From contig CAJVYE010000021.1 of assembly GCA_913009285.1 (NCBI GenBank), positions 1 to 10,163 of the forward strand: a stretch of DNA of 10,163 nucleotides, in the 5' to 3' direction. Below, one piece after another: positions 1 to 8,475 of the stretch. Under the pieces are notes generated by a model. It was not told where the DNA came from and did not search any database. It saw nothing but the letters and a program-made list of their open reading frames with translations. Source of the DNA: an uncultured Nitrospirota bacterium (lineage in GTDB: Bacteria > Nitrospinota > Nitrospinia > SZUA-224). How positions within the stretch are numbered: the first letter of the stretch is position 1; each line of letters starts with the position of its first letter. The translations under genes were made by a program, and so were the position numbers.

Positions 1-1807
1 TCGCTTCTCCACTTAACTTATAAAAACTTGCCCCGCCAAGAGGTCCACCGGCTAATTCGAATGCCCCCTTTTCTCGTGTTCCTTTGGTAGGATTAAGGAA
101 ATTATCTCTTGTATCCCTTATAAGAATTGGTGAGATTCTACTGGTTGTTCTATCTTCATTCCTTAGTAAGGTTGTCTCGTCCTTAACATCAAAAATCCTG
201 ATCTTATCATATTTGTAACCCACCCTTCCCCATACATATTCTCCAAACGATTTTCCCAGTCTTATACCACCCCCCCGGGTGCGAGATTTGTAGCTGAAGA
301 ATCGTGACTCCCTGTTATAGACATCGAATCCAGCACTCAATTCCCTATCAAATACCCTCGGCTCAGTAAAATGCACTGCGAAGTCCTGCCTTAGAGATGA
401 AAACTCTGCTGAAAAACTTACCTTCTGTCCCCTTCCTAAGAAGTTATCCTGGGCTATCTGCCCTGTAAATATCAACTCTTCAATAGAGCTGAATCCTACT
501 CCTACACTTATACTCCCCGTGGGTCTCTCTGTGACCGTAGTATTTATATCAATCAGATCTTCTTTGGCCCCACGACTGGTTTCTATCTTAATATCCTCAA
601 AGAATCCTAGGTTATTGATCCTCTGTCTACTCCTCCTGAGCTTTTCACTATCGAAGAGTTCACCCTCCTTAAACTTGAACTCTCGCCTGATAACTTTGTC
701 TCTTGTCTTGGTATTCCCTGCTATATTTATCCTTCCTACATATACCTTACGTCCTTTATGTATATCTAGAGTAATATCTATCCTCTTTTTTTCCTCATCG
801 GTTGATGTCAGAGGTGTTATATCTGCAAAGGCGTAACCTTTTCTTGAAAAAAGATCAGATATATGGAATATGTCGCTCCTCAGGAGAGATTTGTTAAAGA
901 CCTCCTTTTCCTTTAACTTCATCTCCTTTTTCAACTCATCTACTGAATATATATCGCTACCCTTGATATCAATCCTTCCCGTATAGTATTGTTCACCCTC
1001 CTCTATCGGTATAGTAATGAAGATCTTTCTCTTCTCTCTATTGATCTCTACCTCTGGTTCATAGACCCTTACATTGATATACCCATGGTTATGGTAGAAT
1101 AATTCTATTCTGAGTATATCTGTTTTCAGGACATCCTTTTTGTATATCCCTGAGTTGGTAAGCCATGACAATATCCACTTCTTCTTGGTCTCTATTTGTT
1201 TTGTCAGCTTTTTTTCGGTAAATGCCCTGTTTCCTTTAAACCTGATATTACTTATCCTGACCTTTTTCCCTTCTTTGATCCTGAACTCAAGATCAATCTG
1301 GTTTTCTTGTGTTTCTCTAACTACATCTTCTATATCAGCGAAGAAGTATCCTTTTTCTCTATAGAGAAGTTTGATCTTCTCTATACTTTCTTGAATCAGA
1401 TTTTTATTATAAGTAGATCCCTTTTTTACACCTAGCTTCTCTTCAATAGTACTTTTTTCAATCTTCTTATTCCCTGTTATACTGATATTCCTTATCGATG
1501 GTATCTCTGTAACAATAAAGGTAACCTTCACCCCCATATAGTAATCTTCTACATCGACCTTTACATCCTTGAAATGACCTATATTATAAATCCTCTTTAT
1601 ATCTTCCCTTATCCCTGTCTTCGAATATCTACCCCCCACATTAGTCTTTATATAATATTTAATAGTAGCTTTATCTATCCTCTTATTACCCTTTATCTGT
1701 ATCTGTTTAACTACCTTTCCCTCATAATTATTTGCCCTTATCTGAGACACAAAGATCATCGATAAAAAAATTATGATGATAAATATCACTCCAAATCTGA
1801 TTCTCAT
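1..1807 (-). CDS. bamA: BamA, outer-membrane protein assembly factor (3' end missing)
   Basis: Reading the reverse strand from ATG at 1807 gives 602 uninterrupted codons to the window edge. The first 25 residues look like a Sec signal peptide: MRIR, a hydrophobic run of I/F/L, then cleavage after IRA. Five POTRA repeats follow at about 31-101, 104-178, 183-270, 274-352 and 355-428; the last carries the typical pattern INIAGNTKTRDKVIRREF. The barrel starts near 430 and includes the Omp85 motif IRDTRDNFLNPTKG at 563-576. BamA inserts beta-barrel proteins into the outer membrane, with the POTRA domains in the periplasm. Family members are about 750-800 residues, so roughly the last 150-180 residues of the barrel lie outside the window. 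The start is 8 bp past the clpC stop; a weak AAGGA sits only 2 nt from the ATG, so translational coupling to clpC is likely. Five POTRAs favour BamA over TamA (three). Confidence 0.95.
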   Translation of the reverse strand, partial: MRIRFGVIFIIIIFLSMIFVSQIRANNYEGKVVKQIQIKGNKRIDKATIKYYIKTNVGGRYSKTGIREDIKRIYNIGHFKDVKVDVEDYYMGVKVTFIVTEIPSIRNISITGNKKIEKSTIEEKLGVKKGSTYNKNLIQESIEKIKLLYREKGYFFADIEDVVRETQENQIDLEFRIKEGKKVRISNIRFKGNRAFTEKKLTKQIETKKKWILSWLTNSGIYKKDVLKTDILRIELFYHNHGYINVRVYEPEVEINREKRKIFITIPIEEGEQYYTGRIDIKGSDIYSVDELKKEMKLKEKEVFNKSLLRSDIFHISDLFSRKGYAFADITPLTSTDEEKKRIDITLDIHKGRKVYVGRINIAGNTKTRDKVIRREFKFKEGELFDSEKLRRSRQRINNLGFFEDIKIETSRGAKEDLIDINTTVTERPTGSISVGVGFSSIEELIFTGQIAQDNFLGRGQKVSFSAEFSSLRQDFAVHFTEPRVFDRELSAGFDVYNRESRFFSYKSRTRGGGIRLGKSFGEYVWGRVGYKYDKIRIFDVKDETTLLRNEDRTTSRISPILIRDTRDNFLNPTKGTREKGAFELAGGPLGGASFYKLSGEA

Positions 1808-1815
1808 AGTCCTTA

Positions 1816-4257
1816 TTAAACGCTGTGGTAACTATTTATCATATTCTCTTTATCGATAAATATTAACTCTTTGTCCTCTAATCTTACCTCTACCATCCCC
1901 CCCTTTTTAAATTCTCCAAAGAGTATCCTTTCAGCCAAGGGATTCTCTATATATTTTTGAATCGTCTTCTTCAGAGGGCGTGCCCCAAAGGCCTGATCAT
2001 AACCCTCCTTCGCTAACCACTCTTTTACTTCCTGGGTAACTTCAAGGGATAGTCCTTCCTCTGCTAATCGTTCATTTAATTCTGATAGATACAGATCAAC
2101 TATCTTAATTATATCCTCCTTTTTCAGGTGGTTAAATATCACAATCTCATCTATTCTACTTAAAAACTCAGGATTGAATGTCCGTTTCAGATCCCCCTTG
2201 ATAATCTTCTCCTTCATCTTTTTAAATGACTCTTCTCCTTCCTCCTTTTGGAATCCCATTGAGGTCCCTTTCTCCAGGGTTCTTGCACTTAGATTAGAGG
2301 TCATGATCATAATAACATTCCTGAAATTAACAACCCGCCCATAGCTGTCTGTAAGCTTACCATCATCCATTATCTGAAGGAGAATATGATAGATATCAGG
2401 ATGGGCCTTCTCTATCTCATCAAATAATATAAGGGAGTATGGTCTGCGTCTTACCTTTTCGGTCAACTGTCCCCCTTCTTCATACCCTACATATCCCGGT
2501 GGCGCACCGGTTAACCTTGAGACATTAAACTTTTCCATGTACTCCGACATATCCAGTCGGATCAGATCACCCCTGTCTCCAAAGAGAAACTCGGATAGTG
2601 CATATGCCAGCTCGGTCTTTCCGACACCTGTAGGTCCCAAAAACAGGAAAGACCCGATAGGCCTTCTGACATTCTTAATTCCAGCACGTGATCGCCTTAC
2701 TGCTTTAGTTACAATCTTGATAGCCTCTTCCTGTCCCACTATCACCTTTGATAAACTCTCTTCCATTTCCAAGAGTCTTTGAGATTCCTCTTTTTCAATC
2801 TTCGAAAGTGGTACACCTGTCATCTTTGATACCACATGAGCAACATCTTTATAGGTTACCACCTGTTCAATATCCTTGCGGGACCTCTTCCACTCCTCCT
2901 TTAATAATTCAACATGGCATCTTAGTTCTTCCTCTTTATCACGTAATTCAACAGCCATTTCAAACTCCTGATGCTCTATTTTAGACTTCTTCTCTATCAC
3001 AATTTTATCGATCTTCCTCTGGAGTTCTCTCACTTTAGGGGGATATGTTACCTCTCTGAGCCTTACCCTTGATCCGGCCTCATCTATCACATCTATTGCC
3101 TTATCAGGAAGGAATCTGTCAGCTATATATCTATCAGATAGCCTGACAGCGCCAACAATTGCCTCCTGTGTTATGGTAACATTATGATGGATCTCATACT
3201 CATCCTTCAATTCCTCGAGAATCAGGATAGTCTCGTCAGGGGTTGGGGGATCTACCATAATTGGCTGAAATCTTCGTTCTAAGGCTGCATTCTTCTCGAT
3301 ATACTTCCTATACTCTTCCAATGTAGTAGCACCAACACACTGAATCTCTCCACGAGAGAGGGCAGGTTTCAACATATTTGAGGCATCAACAGAACCTTCC
3401 GCAGCACCTGCCCCTACCAGGGTATGGAGTTCGTCTATAAATAAGATTACTGATTTTGAATTTGTGATCTCTTTCATTATCCCTTTTAATCTAGCCTCAA
3501 ACTGTCCACGGTACTTAGTCCCTGCTATAAGGGAACCAAGATCAAGGGAGACTACCCGTTTATCATAAAGTATATCAGGGACCTCCCTCTCTACCATTCT
3601 TTCTGCCAGACCTTCAACAATAGCAGTCTTACCTACCCCTGCTTCACCAATCAGCACAGGATTGTTCTTCGTACGACGGCTAATAATCTGTATTACCCTC
3701 TCGATTTCGCTATTCCTCCCGATCACAGGATCAAGCTTGCCTTTAATTGCCAATGCTGTTAGATCTCTGCTAAACTCATCTAAAATAGGGGTTTTGCTTG
3801 CCTCCTTAGTTTTAAAAGAGGGATCCTTTAAGAGATTCATGATATGCTCCCTTGTCTCGATTAGATGTATACCAAAATCATTAAGAATCTTTGAAGCAAT
3901 CCCATTTTTTTCCCTGATAAGACCAAGGAGTAGATGCTCTGTACCGATATAGTTATGTCCCATCGCCCTTGCCTCTTCTACAGCTAACTCCAATACCTTT
4001 TTCGCACCAGAAGTAAATGGTATATCACCAATAGTCATGATGTTTGAACTCGTTGGCAGGTTATTCTCAATCTCTATCTTCATTTGATCAATATCGACCC
4101 CAACTTTACGAAAGACTGCTGTAACAATTCCTCCTCTATCCTTGAGTAGCCCTTGTAAAATATGTTCTGTGCCAAGATATTCATGACGATAACGTTCTGC
4201 CTCTTCCCTAGCAAGAATAATTACCCTACGGGCCCTTTCTGTAAATCTTTTAAACAT
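1816..4257 (-). CDS. clpC: ClpC, AAA+ unfoldase of the Clp protease
   Basis: The protein has 813 residues, the usual ClpC length, and is complete. Order of parts: two Clp-N repeats (about 1-145); first AAA+ module with Walker A GEAGVGKT (204-211), Walker B ILFIDE (271-276) and arginine-finger region ALERRF (325-330); a middle domain containing a UVR motif (about 424-459); second AAA+ module with Walker A GPTGVGKT (541-548), Walker B LILFDE (609-614), FLSRIDE (698-704) and sensor-2 GARPLK (758-763). The UVR motif and short middle domain mark ClpC rather than ClpB. A tripeptide Met-Gly-Phe at 667-669 matches the loop by which ClpC docks on ClpP, so it should feed substrates to a ClpP encoded elsewhere in the cytoplasm. 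The start has AGGGGG 7 nt upstream. No mcsA, mcsB or ctsR lies beside it, unlike the Firmicutes operon. It is cotranscribed with bamA by position. Confidence 0.96.
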   Translation of the reverse strand: MFKRFTERARRVIILAREEAERYRHEYLGTEHILQGLLKDRGGIVTAVFRKVGVDIDQMKIEIENNLPTSSNIMTIGDIPFTSGAKKVLELAVEEARAMGHNYIGTEHLLLGLIREKNGIASKILNDFGIHLIETREHIMNLLKDPSFKTKEASKTPILDEFSRDLTALAIKGKLDPVIGRNSEIERVIQIISRRTKNNPVLIGEAGVGKTAIVEGLAERMVEREVPDILYDKRVVSLDLGSLIAGTKYRGQFEARLKGIMKEITNSKSVILFIDELHTLVGAGAAEGSVDASNMLKPALSRGEIQCVGATTLEEYRKYIEKNAALERRFQPIMVDPPTPDETILILEELKDEYEIHHNVTITQEAIVGAVRLSDRYIADRFLPDKAIDVIDEAGSRVRLREVTYPPKVRELQRKIDKIVIEKKSKIEHQEFEMAVELRDKEEELRCHVELLKEEWKRSRKDIEQVVTYKDVAHVVSKMTGVPLSKIEKEESQRLLEMEESLSKVIVGQEEAIKIVTKAVRRSRAGIKNVRRPIGSFLFLGPTGVGKTELAYALSEFLFGDRGDLIRLDMSEYMEKFNVSRLTGAPPGYVGYEEGGQLTEKVRRRPYSLILFDEIEKAHPDIYHILLQIMDDGKLTDSYGRVVNFRNVIMIMTSNLSARTLEKGTSMGFQKEEGEESFKKMKEKIIKGDLKRTFNPEFLSRIDEIVIFNHLKKEDIIKIVDLYLSELNERLAEEGLSLEVTQEVKEWLAKEGYDQAFGARPLKKTIQKYIENPLAERILFGEFKKGGMVEVRLEDKELIFIDKENMINSYHSV

Positions 4258-4340
4258 CTTTATTCCCCCTTTTATTCCCCCTTATTAAAGGTTTAATAAC
4301 TACTTTAAGAAGGAAATTTTAAATATCTTAGTCTAATGGA

Positions 4341-4369
4341 ATTATAGAATGCGCCTTATTATTTGTCAA
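4341..4369 (-). promoter_or_regulatory. sigma70 promoter of clpC-bamA
   Basis: On the minus strand TTGACA (4364-4369) and TATAAT (4341-4346) are separated by exactly 17 bp, matching the sigma70 consensus at all twelve positions. The expected transcription start is near 4334, giving a leader of about 77 nt before the clpC ATG. I see no CtsR-type heptad repeat (GGTCAAA) and no CIRCE element overlapping it, which suggests strong constitutive expression rather than classical heat-shock repression. This is inference from the sequence only. Confidence 0.85.
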
Positions 4370-4405
4370 CAGTTAAAAAATCCCTATCTTAAATATATAT
4401 TTTAA

Positions 4406-4434
4406 TTGACAGCACATATTATGTAAAGTACACT
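4406..4434 (+). promoter_or_regulatory. sigma70 promoter of the glmU-like gene
   Basis: TTGACA (4406-4411) is a perfect -35 box, followed after 17 bp by TACACT (4429-4434), which keeps the most important -10 bases. Transcription should start near 4441, about 55-75 nt before the gene. Its -35 box lies 37 bp from the -35 box of the clpC promoter facing the other way, so the two promoters stand back to back without overlapping. Confidence 0.7.
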
Positions 4435-4516
4435 TTTTTATCAGAGATGATAAAATAGTAAATTTTAACGCCTTTGGAGGACTATATTAAGCGCGGTGGA
4501 GCTGAGACGCAAAGAA

Positions 4517-5269
4517 ATGAAGAATCAACTAATATCAATAATTCTAGCTGGAGGAAAGGGTACCAGGATGAGGTCAAATATTCCAAAGGTATTGCATCCT
4601 CTGGGAGGAAGACCGATATTAGAATATGTTATAGACCTGGCAAAGAATGTGGGTTCTTCGAGAGTGATCATTATCATTGGATATCAAGCTGAAAAGCTCA
4701 GATATATCTTCTCCCGTGAAGGAGTGGAGTTTGCAGAACAGAAAGAACAGCTTGGGACAGGTCATGCTGTCCTTCAGGCAGAGGGGATGATGAAGGATTT
4801 TAATGGGGATGTCCTTGTATTATCAGGGGATGTCCCTTTGTTGAAAATGAAGACCATTGATGAACTAATAAAAAGGCATCGGGATACAGGCGCAGCAGTA
4901 ACACTCCTTACCACATTTATGAATGATCCCACCGGCTATGGAAGGATTGTACGCGGGGAAGGGAACTTAATAAAGGGAATAGTTGAGGAAGGGGATTCCA
5001 CCCCTCATGAAATGGAGATCACAGAGGTAAATTCTGGCACATATTGTTTTAAAAGGGATTTTCTCTTCGATGCCCTGCATAAGGTAGATTCAAAAAATAT
5101 ACAGGGTGAATACTACCTTACAGATGTGGTGAGGATTGCAGCGGATATGTCCCTTCCGATTGGGGTAATGCCGAGTGATGATCCCTTAGAGATCATGGGT
5201 GTGAATACTATTGCAGAGCTGGCTGAGGCAGAAAAGATTATTAAAAAGAGGTGCGCTAAAGCGAACTAA
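4517..5269 (+). CDS. GlmU-type UDP-GlcNAc pyrophosphorylase, stand-alone uridylyltransferase domain
   Basis: From ATG 4517 the product has 250 residues. It matches only the N-terminal half of GlmU (about 450 residues), which makes UDP-GlcNAc from GlcNAc-1-phosphate and UTP for peptidoglycan and LPS. Visible motifs: nucleotide loop ILAGGKGTRM (9-18, Arg17), PKVL with Lys24, QLGTGHA (78-84), metal-binding SGDVPLL (103-109, Asp105), YGRIV (141-145), NSGTY (172-176), EYYLTD (198-203) and GVNT (228-231, Asn230). These correspond to the known E. coli GlmU active-site residues, so it looks fully active. There is no beta-helix acetyltransferase domain. An in-frame GTG at 4496 would add seven residues and has GGAGG 15 nt upstream; I prefer ATG because the family normally begins just before the nucleotide loop. 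The last codons and the stop lie inside a palindromic repeat, so the C-terminal residues CAKAN are probably repeat-derived. Another nucleotide sugar substrate is possible. Confidence 0.88.
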   Translation: MKNQLISIILAGGKGTRMRSNIPKVLHPLGGRPILEYVIDLAKNVGSSRVIIIIGYQAEKLRYIFSREGVEFAEQKEQLGTGHAVLQAEGMMKDFNGDVLVLSGDVPLLKMKTIDELIKRHRDTGAAVTLLTTFMNDPTGYGRIVRGEGNLIKGIVEEGDSTPHEMEITEVNSGTYCFKRDFLFDALHKVDSKNIQGEYYLTDVVRIAADMSLPIGVMPSDDPLEIMGVNTIAELAEAEKIIKKRCAKAN

Positions 5270-5338
5270 AGCGAACTAAAGTTATTAGAAAATTCTTATT
5301 ATGCATAACTTTAGGCACTTTAGTTCACTTTAGCGCAC
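5251..5338. repeat. 35-bp imperfect inverted repeat made of 10-bp CTAAAG units
   Basis: The arm 5251-5285 (beginning GTGCGCTAAAG, ending CTAAAGTTAT) is the reverse complement of 5305-5338 except for two C/T transitions (wobble pairs in RNA) and a short mismatch or indel. The loop is 19 nt (5286-5304). Each arm is built from units of about 10 bp: CTAAAGCGAA twice on the left, and CACTTTAG plus two variable bases on the right, continuing to about 5348. The left arm contains the stop codon of the upstream gene at 5267-5269. The right arm ends 32 bp before the next start codon. In RNA it would form a long stable hairpin. It has no T-run, so a simple intrinsic terminator is unlikely; a dispersed REP or MITE-like repeat is my preferred reading. 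Confidence 0.85.
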
Positions 5339-5370
5339 TTTAGGCACTACTTTAAAGGAAGGAGATAAAG

Positions 5371-6570
5371 ATGAGGGCATTGATTCTCGCTGCAGGTTTG
5401 GGTACTAATCTGGCCCCGTTTACGGCCACTCGTCCGAAGCCTATGATCAAGACAGGTGAAAGGTTTATCTTGGAGAACACAATTAACCTCCTGAAGGATA
5501 GTGGGGTAAATGACATAAATATTGTGGTGGGTCACAAAAAAGAGAAGATCACAGACTATTTTGATAATGGGATGGCATTCGGTGTAAATATCCACTATAT
5601 CGATCAGGGGAAGGCAGTAGGGATTGGTGACGCCATCCTTAAGGCTGAGAATAGGTTTAATCCTGGTGAGTACTTCCTACTTATCTATGGGGATATATTA
5701 ACATCCTCAAATATATATATCCATACTATTCAGTCGTTTGGCTCTGCCAGGACACCAGTCGCATCGATCTGTCTAACACCATCCTCAAATATGTTCGGGA
5801 ATGTCTATCTTAACGATGAGATAATGATTACAAAGATAATAGAGAAACCGAGAAAGGGTACTCTGGGGAACTATGTACTCTCTGGGGTGTTTATCCTCCC
5901 TGCCACTTTCTTCTCTGTCTTAAAAAAGAATGGAAAGAATATGGAGCGAGCATTGGCATATCTTGTCAAGAAGGGTGAACTTGCTGCCTCTATCTGGGAG
6001 GATGAGTGGATCGATGTAGCCTATCCCTGGGATATCTTGAGGGCTAATGAGATCATAATGAATTCGTGGAGAAATGCACACATAGCTGGTTCTGTTCGGT
6101 TTATGGGGGATGTCAGGATAGAGGGACCTGTTTATATTGAGGATGATGTGGAGATACGTTCCGGGACGATTGTAAATGGCCCTTGCTATATTGGGGCGGG
6201 GAGTTTTATAGGAAATAATGTCTTGATTCGCAAGTATACATCGATAGGGGCAGAATCGACTATAGGTTATGGGGTGGAGCTCAAGAACTGTATCCTCTTC
6301 GGAAAGACAAAGATCGGGAGGCTCTCATTTATAGGAGACAGTGTGATGGGACACAACGTCGATATCGGATCAGGCACTATGACCGTTAACAGGGAGCTGG
6401 ATGGAAAAACCATCAAGGCCAAGGTAAATAGAAAGCTCACAGATACCAGACTATCAAAGTTAGGTGCATTTGTGGGCGATGACGTAAATATTGGTGCCAG
6501 TAATACGATTCTGGCAGGTACTATTATCACATCTGATACCAATATACCACATAACCATTCCTATCCGTAA
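5371..6570 (+). CDS. GlmU-like nucleotidyltransferase fused to left-handed beta-helix domain, altered active sites
   Basis: The protein has 399 residues. The first 230 or so form a sugar-phosphate nucleotidyltransferase fold: ILAAGLGTNLAPFT (5-18), RPKPM (21-25), YGDIL (106-110), IIEKP (156-160), EWIDVAYPWD (212-221). From about 235 to 390 come hexapeptide repeats of an acyltransferase beta-helix, with GDSVMGHNVDIGSGT (322-336) resembling the GlmU acetyl-CoA region. The layout matches archaeal-type bifunctional glucose/glucosamine-1-phosphate enzymes such as Sulfolobus ST0452. Two positions are odd: the loop Arg normally found in GxGTR is Asn13, and the residue expected to be the catalytic His before L-S/T-Y/F-x-GD is Arg317. 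Either half may therefore be weak, inactive or changed in substrate. The EKP motif and Asp215 remain. Start: AAGGAG is 6 nt upstream of ATG. It follows the stand-alone uridylyltransferase by about 100 bp, suggesting related work in amino-sugar activation. Confidence 0.85.
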   Translation: MRALILAAGLGTNLAPFTATRPKPMIKTGERFILENTINLLKDSGVNDINIVVGHKKEKITDYFDNGMAFGVNIHYIDQGKAVGIGDAILKAENRFNPGEYFLLIYGDILTSSNIYIHTIQSFGSARTPVASICLTPSSNMFGNVYLNDEIMITKIIEKPRKGTLGNYVLSGVFILPATFFSVLKKNGKNMERALAYLVKKGELAASIWEDEWIDVAYPWDILRANEIIMNSWRNAHIAGSVRFMGDVRIEGPVYIEDDVEIRSGTIVNGPCYIGAGSFIGNNVLIRKYTSIGAESTIGYGVELKNCILFGKTKIGRLSFIGDSVMGHNVDIGSGTMTVNRELDGKTIKAKVNRKLTDTRLSKLGAFVGDDVNIGASNTILAGTIITSDTNIPHNHSYP

Positions 6571-6578
6571 GTTATGAC

Positions 6579-6622
6579 GTAAAATTGCCTTAAATTATTT
6601 CCTCCACCTTCCTCAATTTTAC
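6579..6622. repeat. 9-bp perfect inverted repeat between genes
   Basis: GTAAAATTG at 6579-6587 is the exact reverse complement of CAATTTTAC at 6614-6622, with a 26-nt pyrimidine-rich loop. It starts 8 bp after the preceding stop codon. TTTACAAT also occurs twice, at 6618-6625 and 6632-6639. It may be an AT-rich terminator or a degraded repeat; no clear sigma70 promoter for the next gene is visible here. Confidence 0.35.
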
Positions 6623-6693
6623 AATTTGCACTTTACAATACAATGATTTTTAGCCGTTACTTTTTCTATCTGAACAGTTACAAGGGGTTTTAT

Positions 6694-8244
6694 ATGACAC
6701 TTTCAAAAAAACTAAAGGAATTAAATAAACGACACAAAGCAGCAGAACTTGGGGGTGGAAAGGAGCGTATTGAAAGAGAGCACAAGAAAGGGAAGTTGAC
6801 AGCACGGGAGAGGATCGATCTCCTCCTTGATGATGGAAGCTTTGTGGAATTGGACAAGTTTGTTGTGCACAGATGCCGTGATTTTGGGATGGAGAAGAAT
6901 AAGATACCTGGAGATGGGGTAGTTACCGGATATGGGACAATAGAAGGTCGTATAGTATATATATTTGCCCAGGACTTTACTGTCTTTGGTGGTTCCCTCA
7001 GTGAGGCATATGCAAAGAAAATCTGTAAGGTTATGGACCTGGCGATCAGAAATGGCGCCCCTATGATTGGACTTAACGATTCTGGTGGGGCGCGTATCCA
7101 GGAGGGGGTGGTCAGCCTGGCTGGCTATGCAGAGATATTTCTACGGAATACCCTTGCCTCTGGGGTGATACCACAGATCTCTGCTGTGATGGGACCGTGT
7201 GCAGGGGGGGCTGTTTACTCGCCTGCCTTGACAGATTTTATATTCATGGTTCAGGATACCAGCTATATGTTTATAACCGGCCCGGATGTGATCGAGACCG
7301 TAACCCATGAAAAGGTTACCAAGGAGGAGTTGGGTGGCGCCAGGACACACAGCACAAAGACCGGCATAGCACACTTCACAGCCGAGGATGAGGAGAAGTG
7401 TCTCCTGATGATAAAGGAGCTTTTGGAATTCCTCCCCCAGAACAATATGGAGGACCCACCAATCCTCCCCGCTAATGATGCTCCGGAACGAATGCATGAA
7501 AAACTCCAGACCCTTATACCTGGTAATCCCAATAAACCCTATGATATAAAAGAACTTATCGAAACAGTGGTAGATAATAATCACTTTTTCGAAGTGCAAG
7601 CCAATCATGCACAGAATATAGTGGTTGGCTTTGCCAGGCTCAATGGACGATCAATCGGTATAGTCGCAAACCAGCCTGCTGTATTAGCTGGCACACTGGA
7701 TATAAGTGCATCATTGAAAGGAGCACGCTTTGTAAGATTCTGTGATGCCTTCAATATCCCCATCATCACATTTGAGGACGTCCCTGGATTCCTCCCAGGG
7801 GTTGATCAGGAATATGGCGGTATAATAAAGCATGGCGCAAAGCTACTCTATGCATTTTGTGAGGCCACTGTCCCAAAGATCACGGTAGTGACACGCAAGG
7901 CATACGGTGGTGCATACTGTGTTATGAGTAGTAAACAGATCAGGGGTGATATCAATTATGCCTTTCCCACCTCAGAGTTAGCTGTAATGGGTTCAGAAGG
8001 GGCGGTTCAGATCCTGTACCGACGGGAGATTGATAGCGCCCCTGATCCGGAGAAATTTAAGAAAGAAAAGGTGGCAGAGTTCAGAGAAAAATTTGCCAAC
8101 CCCTATATCGCCGCAGAGTTAGGATATATAGATGAGGTCATAGAACCAAAGATGACCAGGCTCCGGCTCATCCAGGCGCTGGAGATGTTGCAAAATAAGA
8201 GAGACAGCAATCCACCAAAGAAGCATGGGAATATTCCGTTATAG
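6694..8244 (+). CDS. Acyl-CoA carboxylase/decarboxylase carboxyltransferase subunit (PccB/MmdA type)
   Basis: From ATG 6694 the protein has 516 residues, normal for the family, and ends in the conserved tail [10 protein letters not shown]. It transfers a carboxyl group between carboxybiotin and an acyl-CoA, typically propionyl-CoA/methylmalonyl-CoA. Two crotonase-like halves are visible. The N-half has VFGGSLSE (97-104), the oxyanion-hole segment [10 protein letters not shown] (129-138) and [12 protein letters not shown] (167-178). The C-half has [10 protein letters not shown] (360-369), [10 protein letters not shown] (374-383) and GGAYCVM (405-411). ATG 6694 has AAGGGG 6 nt upstream and begins the typical basic helix before LTARERID. 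An in-frame ATG at 6643 adds 17 residues unlike the family and lacks a ribosome site. No biotin carrier, biotin carboxylase, mutase or epimerase gene is nearby, so I cannot tell propionyl-CoA carboxylase from methylmalonyl-CoA decarboxylase or transcarboxylase. Cys409 lies where actinobacterial propionyl-CoA carboxylases have Asp. Confidence 0.92.
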   Translation: MTLSKKLKELNKRHKAAELGGGKERIEREHKKGKLTARERIDLLLDDGSFVELDKFVVHRCRDFGMEKNKIPGDGVVTGYGTIEGRIVYIFAQDFTVFGGSLSEAYAKKICKVMDLAIRNGAPMIGLNDSGGARIQEGVVSLAGYAEIFLRNTLASGVIPQISAVMGPCAGGAVYSPALTDFIFMVQDTSYMFITGPDVIETVTHEKVTKEELGGARTHSTKTGIAHFTAEDEEKCLLMIKELLEFLPQNNMEDPPILPANDAPERMHEKLQTLIPGNPNKPYDIKELIETVVDNNHFFEVQANHAQNIVVGFARLNGRSIGIVANQPAVLAGTLDISASLKGARFVRFCDAFNIPIITFEDVPGFLPGVDQEYGGIIKHGAKLLYAFCEATVPKITVVTRKAYGGAYCVMSSKQIRGDINYAFPTSELAVMGSEGAVQILYRREIDSAPDPEKFKKEKVAEFREKFANPYIAAELGYIDEVIEPKMTRLRLIQALEMLQNKRDSNPPKKHGNIPL

Positions 8245-8247
8245 AAG

Positions 8248-8397
8248 TTAGGGCTTGAAAAAGTTATTGTTTTTACAAATTACTCTTCTATCCCGATCAA
8301 GGGACTCTTTACTCCGCTGAAATCCTTTCTCACTTGTCCCATAAGCGCCAGCCTTGGGCACATATTTTTCCTTGATCTTTGCTCGTTTGTATGGCAT
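8248..8397 (-). CDS. Doubtful 49-residue basic ORF, unknown
   Basis: On the minus strand ATG at 8397 opens 49 codons ending in TAA at 8250-8248. The peptide is rich in Lys and Arg, starts MPYKRAKIKEKYVPKAG and ends NNNFFKP. It has no membrane segment and no motif I recognise. It converges on the carboxyltransferase gene, whose stop is 3 bp away. In favour: a promoter-like pair lies about 80 bp upstream. Against: there is no Shine-Dalgarno sequence before the ATG, it is short, and it could be a remnant of a larger gene damaged by the mobile element. I do not assign a function. Confidence 0.25.
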   Translation of the reverse strand: MPYKRAKIKEKYVPKAGAYGTSEKGFQRSKESLDRDRRVICKNNNFFKP

Positions 8398-8412
8398 ATT
8401 TTGAATTTAGAT

Positions 8413-8458
8413 AAAAATTCTGTATATAACGGATATTCTGGTATTATACAGAATTTTT
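8413..8458. repeat. Perfect 14-bp inverted repeat with extra TATACAG copies downstream
   Basis: AAAAATTCTGTATA (8413-8426) is the exact reverse complement of TATACAGAATTTTT (8445-8458), with an 18-nt loop. A run of eight T ends at 8461. The arm core TATACAG occurs again at 8463-8469 and 8478-8484, and TATTATACAGA is directly repeated at 8442-8452 and 8475-8485. It could be an AT-rich terminator for the carboxyltransferase gene, an operator array, or the terminal region of the neighbouring mobile element; the sequence does not decide between them. Confidence 0.7.
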
Positions 8459-8475
8459 TTTGTATACAGTAAATT

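Noticed and set aside
519..1765. Several plus-strand ORFs rich in Leu, Ser and Phe in the first 1.8 kb
   Set aside because: They are antisense shadows of bamA, which is open throughout and shows clear POTRA and barrel motifs.
2537..3952. Plus-strand ORFs of 78-96 residues across clpC
   Set aside because: They lie opposite highly conserved ClpC coding sequence and have no recognisable motifs or ribosome sites.
4258..4340. CtsR or CIRCE operator in the clpC leader
   Set aside because: No GGTCAAA tandem heptads and no TTAGCACTC/GAGTGCTAA pair are present; the only symmetry is a weak TTAAAG/CTTTAA pair.
4474..4692. 72-residue plus-strand ORF overlapping the start of the uridylyltransferase gene
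   Set aside because: It is in another frame of a clearly recognised gene, with a TTG start and no motif.
5251..5348. CRISPR-like or iteron array
   Set aside because: Units are about 10 bp with no spacers and are arranged as one palindrome, so neither a CRISPR array nor a replication origin fits.
6643..6693. Upstream ATG extending the carboxyltransferase by 17 residues
   Set aside because: It has no Shine-Dalgarno sequence, and the added residues do not resemble the family, whereas ATG 6694 has AAGGGG at a good distance.
7141..7608. 155-residue minus-strand ORF rich in Cys and His
   Set aside because: It is antisense to the carboxyltransferase, whose motifs are unbroken here; its composition is a by-product of those codons.
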